From CAMBDR01 sp046597185 (GTDB taxonomy: Bacteria > Pseudomonadota > Gammaproteobacteria > Burkholderiales > Burkholderiaceae_D), in the NCBI GenBank assembly GCA_046597185.1, contig JBKJLF010000121.1:1-19442 (forward strand): DNA of 19,442 bases, written 5' to 3'. Every line of letters begins with the position of its first letter. Position 1 is the stretch's first letter. The position numbers were made by a program, and so were the translations under genes. The notes beneath the pieces are model-generated. The model saw nothing but the letters and a program-made list of their open reading frames with translations, was not told the origin of the DNA and did no database searches. Of this stretch, positions 16,972 through 19,442 are shown in pieces.

Positions 16972-17562
16972 TTAAAACTCAATCCCGGCCTGGGGTGGCA
17001 ATGGCTTCTTGGGCTTTTCGAATTTGGCATCACGCATTTCAGTGGCCAAATCGGCAAAGTCGATCAATTCAATCGGCGCATAACGCCCGGTCATGACGAC
17101 ATGCAAATCCTTACGGCGCTTGTACAAAGCGTTCATCACTTTGTCCGTATCGAGGTAGTGATGTTTTAATAGTAAGTTAATATCATCCAAAATGACCATG
17201 CCAAACGCTGGATCATTCATCATGCCTCGGGCTTGATCCCAAACATGGTTGGCATAAGCCTGATCAAGTTCGCGCTCTTTGGATTTCCAAGCGACATCGG
17301 TGCCGTAAATTTTAAAGTCGCACAAAGGGTTGGCGGCCAAACTACGGTATTCGGCACTGTTCACCGAGCCGCCGCAAAACTGCACCACACCCACTTTAAT
17401 TTGGTGGGCCATGGCGCGCTGTGCTATGCCAAAGGCAGCGCTGGATTTGCCTTTGCCATTGCCAGTAATAACGATGACGACGCCGCGTACCGCTTCTGGC
17501 GCTATTGGGAGCTTGCCGTCACTGGCAAGCCGCCGTTGATGTAGTTTGATGTCGTCTTTCAT
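16972..17562 (-). CDS. CobO/BtuR-like P-loop ATPase (corrinoid adenosyltransferase family, altered)
   Basis: The product has 196 residues and aligns end to end, from memory, with E. coli BtuR / Salmonella CobA: GVVIVITGNGKGKSSAAFG (P-loop GNGKGKSS at 34-41), KVGVVQFCGG, GTDVAWKSKERE, VILDDINLLL (Walker B, 124-127), VVMTGRYAPIELIDFADL and the terminal QAGIEF. CobA-type enzymes transfer the adenosyl group of ATP to cob(I)alamin. Here several usual features differ: Walker B is LDD instead of LDE, the family's GRGxHRD motif is GRYAPIE, and the aromatic residue two before the conserved Trp92 (Phe91 in CobA, which helps displace the lower ligand) is Val90. No other cobalamin gene is nearby. The start is supported by AAGGA at 17573-17569, six bases upstream. 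Tandem repeats lie upstream, and the HsdS-like gene follows. It may be a true adenosyltransferase or a P-loop ATPase recruited for another job. Confidence 0.8.
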   Translation of the reverse strand: MKDDIKLHQRRLASDGKLPIAPEAVRGVVIVITGNGKGKSSAAFGIAQRAMAHQIKVGVVQFCGGSVNSAEYRSLAANPLCDFKIYGTDVAWKSKERELDQAYANHVWDQARGMMNDPAFGMVILDDINLLLKHHYLDTDKVMNALYKRRKDLHVVMTGRYAPIELIDFADLATEMRDAKFEKPKKPLPPQAGIEF

Positions 17563-17608
17563 GATGCATCCTTTTTTGCTCCGTTAATTTTTGTGACCAT
17601 GCCTTCTT

Positions 17609-17652
17609 GGTGCGTGATTGATGTGCGATGAGATGTGCGATTGATGTGTGAT
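17609..17652. repeat. Four phased 10-bp tandem repeats upstream of the CobO-like gene
   Basis: GATGTGCGAT occurs at 17620 and 17632, with GATGTGTGAT at 17643 and a degenerate GGTGCGTGAT at 17609. The starts are 11, 12 and 11 bases apart, about one helical turn, so a protein could bind all copies on one face. They lie between the stop of the 92-residue gene (17655) and the ATG of the CobO-like gene (17562). This fits an operator or iteron cluster, but no binding protein is identified. Confidence 0.55.
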
Positions 17653-17654
17653 AA

Positions 17655-17933
17655 CTACCGCCGTGCGTTAGCTTGCCTCTTTTGCGCAGGAACGGGCCAT
17701 TCGACTTCCGTGAAATGTTCATTCGGCACTAATGTGGCCATCAACCTGTCCAATTCGCTTGATATGCTGGCAAACTCCTTTTTTAGGGCTTTGCCAGTTG
17801 CTCGCACTTGCTCCAAGTTAATGTATTCGTCATCAGATTGCGTTGCGTTACAGGCATTCAGGGAAGCTGCCGGGCTTTTTATTGGGTGGACGGAAGCATT
17901 GCCAGCGCCCGCTTGTCGTGAAGTTTGGTTCAT
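17655..17933 (-). CDS. Small hypothetical protein, 92 residues
   Basis: I do not recognise the family. The ATG at 17933 (MNQTSRQAGAGNASVHP) is preferred over an in-frame TTG at 17969, because that one lies inside the phased repeats and has no ribosome site. The first 40 residues are polar and probably disordered. Residues of about 45-75 (INLEQVRATGKALKKEF and the following ISSELDRLMATL) form an amphipathic helix that could be a short coiled coil, and the tail is basic (KRQANARR). There is no signal peptide or membrane segment. The gene lies downstream of a terminator and upstream of the CobO-like gene, so it may be the first gene of a small operon of its own. Its ATG is preceded by the same bases (AAACG) as the 344-residue gene, with no strong Shine-Dalgarno. 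Confidence 0.5.
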   Translation of the reverse strand: MNQTSRQAGAGNASVHPIKSPAASLNACNATQSDDEYINLEQVRATGKALKKEFASISSELDRLMATLVPNEHFTEVEWPVPAQKRQANARR

Positions 17934-17942
17934 CGTTTGACT

Positions 17943-17962
17943 CGTTAAAAGTGCGTTAAAAG
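17943..17962. repeat. Two 9-bp direct repeats upstream of the 92-residue gene
   Basis: CGTTAAAAG occurs at 17943-17951 and 17954-17962, 11 bases apart (one helical turn), starting 10 bases upstream of the ATG at 17933. They sit where a repressor or activator of the small minus-strand operon could bind. On the minus strand they read CTTTTAACG. Confidence 0.35.
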
Positions 17963-17971
17963 GATACAACT

Positions 17972-18045
17972 GGATAATAAAAAATGGCTGACACGAGCGT
18001 GGTACTTGTCATTGGAGTGAGCTTAAGGCAACACTCGCGTCAGCC
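17972..18045 (-). terminator. Intrinsic terminator after the 344-residue gene
   Basis: In minus-strand RNA the bases at 18045-18031 pair with those at 18000-17986 over 15 consecutive pairs, two of them G-U. The stem begins GGCUGAC and is followed directly by AUUUUUUAUU. The wobble pairs exist only in the minus-strand transcript, so it acts leftward. The loop is about 30 bases, longer than usual. The 5' arm overlaps the stop codon (18047-18045) by a single base. Confidence 0.65.
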
Positions 18046-19079
18046 TAAACAGTGGGTGGTTGGCCCAACAGCGTGGGCATGTTTTGGGCAATCTGGTTTT
18101 CGACCACTTGCAACTGCTGGCGCAAGTTGGCCGCCACCAGGCACAAACCCTGCATCGCTTTGGCCCCCCCGTTCGGTTGATTGGCTTTGATTTGTTGTGC
18201 GGCGATTTGCACGTCTAAAAATATCATCTGGTTGTGTAAATAGTGGCGACGGCGTTGCATCGCGGCCAGCACGGCGTTTTCGTACTCTTCCGGTTCAACC
18301 GCATGGGGCATGATATCGACCCATTCCAGCGTGCGCCAGCCATCTTGCAGCAAGGTATTGCTGGCCGCAGCGAATAATTTGGGCATGTCTCTCGCCAGCA
18401 CGGCTTGCAAGCCAATGGCTTGATTGGTGGCCGCATCCATGTACACAAAACCCCAGGCCTGAACGGACATCTTTGCCAGATGGCTGGACAGTTTGCACCA
18501 TGGGATAACGCTTGCGGGAAGTGGTATGCAGGTATGTGCCAAGGGTGGAGTCATTTGCGCGGACATGGGGGCACCTTCATTAACCGGGCTATCACCCAAT
18601 ATTTGAACAGCCTGCCTGTGTTTTGCGCGGATAGCTTGGGGCGTGGCCAGGTTGTACCAACCGATGGGCCATTGATCCAAATTAAAAAATGCGCGTAATT
18701 TGTTGAAGATAACCTTATTTATGTACTTTCCTTTATGCCGTTGCATGTGTGCGCTGGTTGATGTTTGCGACTCCGCTGCCGGGTCTGGGACTGCAATACC
18801 CACCATGTGCAATGAATGGATCAATGCCATATTCTGGCCTACTAATTCCTGAATTGCCTTGCTGCCTTCAACGATTAAGGTTACCAAGTGCTCCAATTCG
18901 GCTTGCCTTTGTTCGATGCTGATGCTGGCACTATCTTCTTCGGTGGGCCAGGCGGTTTCAAAGGCGCGTATCGTGTTGATTCGCAAGGCCGCCAAGGCAT
19001 CGATTGCGTGCCAGTGGTTGGCGAGCAAATCTCCTGCATTGCGCACGCTGGTTTTGCTTGGGAGTAGAGAACTATTCAT
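18045..19079 (-). CDS. Hypothetical protein, 344 residues
   Basis: I do not recognise this protein. The first 110 residues are largely helical (HAIDALAALRINTIRAFETA, then QRQAELEHLVTLIVEGSKAI), followed by a polar Ser/Thr linker, a short aromatic segment (AFFNLDQWPIGWYNL), a middle part containing SVQAWGFVYMDAATNQAIGL and DGWRTLEWVDIMP, and a helical C-terminus (from EEYENAVLAAMQRRRHYLHN to LRQQLQVVENQIAQNMP). No signal peptide or membrane segment is apparent. The ATG at 19079 follows an in-frame TAA by one codon, so no longer form is possible; its leader AAGAATAAACG has only a weak ribosome site. It is followed by an intrinsic terminator. The helix-rich build resembles phage structural or assembly proteins in a general way, but there is no motif to assign a function. 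Confidence 0.6.
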   Translation of the reverse strand: MNSSLLPSKTSVRNAGDLLANHWHAIDALAALRINTIRAFETAWPTEEDSASISIEQRQAELEHLVTLIVEGSKAIQELVGQNMALIHSLHMVGIAVPDPAAESQTSTSAHMQRHKGKYINKVIFNKLRAFFNLDQWPIGWYNLATPQAIRAKHRQAVQILGDSPVNEGAPMSAQMTPPLAHTCIPLPASVIPWCKLSSHLAKMSVQAWGFVYMDAATNQAIGLQAVLARDMPKLFAAASNTLLQDGWRTLEWVDIMPHAVEPEEYENAVLAAMQRRRHYLHNQMIFLDVQIAAQQIKANQPNGGAKAMQGLCLVAANLRQQLQVVENQIAQNMPTLLGQPPTV

Positions 19080-19125
19080 CGTTTATTCTTGTCAGGTAAT
19101 TTGGCGAGTTCAATTTGTGGGGAAT

Positions 19126-19329
19126 CTAATAGGGCAATACCGTGGCCATCGCTTGGGCATAAAAAGCAGAAACCGCTGCGCCATACATTTGTAAGTTCAA
19201 TTGGTAATGGTTGGCGGCGACGGTGCTTTGGGCCAGGCAGATCAGGCGCGGGTGGTGTTGCTCTGACTGATAGTGCTGGTAAGCCTGCAACGCATTGGCA
19301 GTGCCTTCCGTATCACGCCCTTGTGCCAC
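19126..19329 (-). CDS. Short hypothetical ORF, possibly lacking its true start
   Basis: From a GTG at 19329 the frame encodes 67 residues (VAQGRDTEGTANALQAYQHY to AQAMATVLPY), ending 46 bases before the 344-residue gene. The frame is open further, to 19368, through the left arm of an inverted repeat (reading RQTDIAFIVAQGRD), where a TGA closes it. There is no ATG and no ribosome site. The residue composition looks coding (Gln/Ala/Tyr/His-rich helix). The family is unknown. The 5' end may be displaced by inversion of the adjacent 66-bp segment, since the opposite orientation would supply an ATG in frame. Confidence 0.4.
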   Translation of the reverse strand: MAQGRDTEGTANALQAYQHYQSEQHHPRLICLAQSTVAANHYQLNLQMYGAAVSAFYAQAMATVLPY

Positions 19330-19332
19330 GAT

Positions 19333-19442
19333 AAAAGCGATGTCGGTTTGTCTTACTTGACGCGGTAATCACCTTACCCGGCATGGCGGGCCAGTTTTTA
19401 CTGATGATACGCCGCCAAAAAAGACAAACCGACATCGCTTTT
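19333..19442. repeat. Inverted repeat, arms at least 22 bp, 66-bp spacer, at the window edge
   Basis: The 22 bases at 19333-19354 (beginning AAAAGCGATGTCGG) are the exact reverse complement of 19421-19442. The right arm ends at the window edge, so the repeat may be longer. The inner ends stop at 19355 and 19420, where the match fails. The spacer has no poly-T tract and is too long for a terminator loop. Confidence 0.85.
19383..19442 (+). CDS. Possible 5' end of a rightward gene, cut by the window edge
   Basis: An ATG at 19383 in the spacer of the inverted repeat opens a frame reading MAGQFLLMIRRQKRQTDIAF to the window edge. The last residues (RQTDIAF) are encoded by the right repeat arm, in the same frame as RQTDIAF in the leftward ORF at the other arm. 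The frame is also open upstream to 19335. No Shine-Dalgarno is obvious, so the start is uncertain, and the fragment is too short to identify. Confidence 0.2.
   Translation, partial: MAGQFLLMIRRQKRQTDIAF

Noticed and set aside
1..19442. CRISPR array, tRNA genes or Neisseria-type DNA uptake sequences
   Set aside because: I looked for regularly spaced repeats, a tRNA-like 3' CCA stem and the core GCCGTCTGAA; none was apparent by eye.

Overview
The window looks like a piece of a podovirus-type (T7/Bcep22-like) prophage or a related mobile element in a Gram-negative proteobacterium. The GC-rich codon use and the gene families make a betaproteobacterium most likely, but no host marker gene is present, so that is a guess. 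No integrase, terminase, portal, capsid, tRNA, rRNA or CRISPR array is visible.

Layout, left to right. Bases 1-712 (minus strand, running off the left edge) carry an AT-richer gene for a DUF6402-family protein. Bases 713-909 are a short divergent gap where strand and composition both change. Bases 910-16360 (plus strand) are a tightly packed virion/ejection operon: a cupin-like phage protein, a T7 gp14-like internal virion protein joined by a TAATG overlap, a second internal virion protein in the gp15 position, and then one uninterrupted gene for a 4385-residue polyvalent protein in the gp16 position. The giant protein carries, in order, a lytic transglycosylase, a glycine/alanine-rich hydrophobic region, Pro/Ala-rich and coiled linkers, a DarB-like N6-adenine methyltransferase (ExxxGTGNF, NPPF), an SNF2-type helicase (GAGKT, DEAH, QREGRIIRQG) with an inserted domain, an HExxH zinc-peptidase domain, a PLxRFG motif region and a hydrophobic tail. 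In phages P1 and Bcep22, related proteins are carried in the virion and are thought to enter the cell with the DNA.

Bases 16357-19329 (minus strand, convergent, sharing 4 bp with the giant gene's stop) carry a different set of genes. Reading in the minus direction these are a short ORF, a 344-residue unknown protein ending in a good intrinsic terminator, a 92-residue unknown protein, a CobO/BtuR-like P-loop ATPase with altered active-site positions, and a half-length type I restriction specificity (HsdS-like) protein. Two helically phased short tandem repeat clusters precede the 92-residue gene and the CobO-like gene.

The least expected observation is at 6882-7166. A second, well-formed 94-codon gene with its own GGAG ribosome binding site lies inside the giant gene in another frame, exactly between the transglycosylase half and the methyltransferase half. 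The giant frame there is disordered Pro/Ala sequence with abnormal codons, while the nested frame has the local codon style. This suggests that the giant gene arose by read-through fusion across a pre-existing small gene. The right edge of the window is an inverted repeat (arms at least 22 bp, 66-bp spacer). Flipping the spacer would give an ATG start, in frame, to the leftward ORF. This is either an invertible switch or a fold-back assembly artefact.
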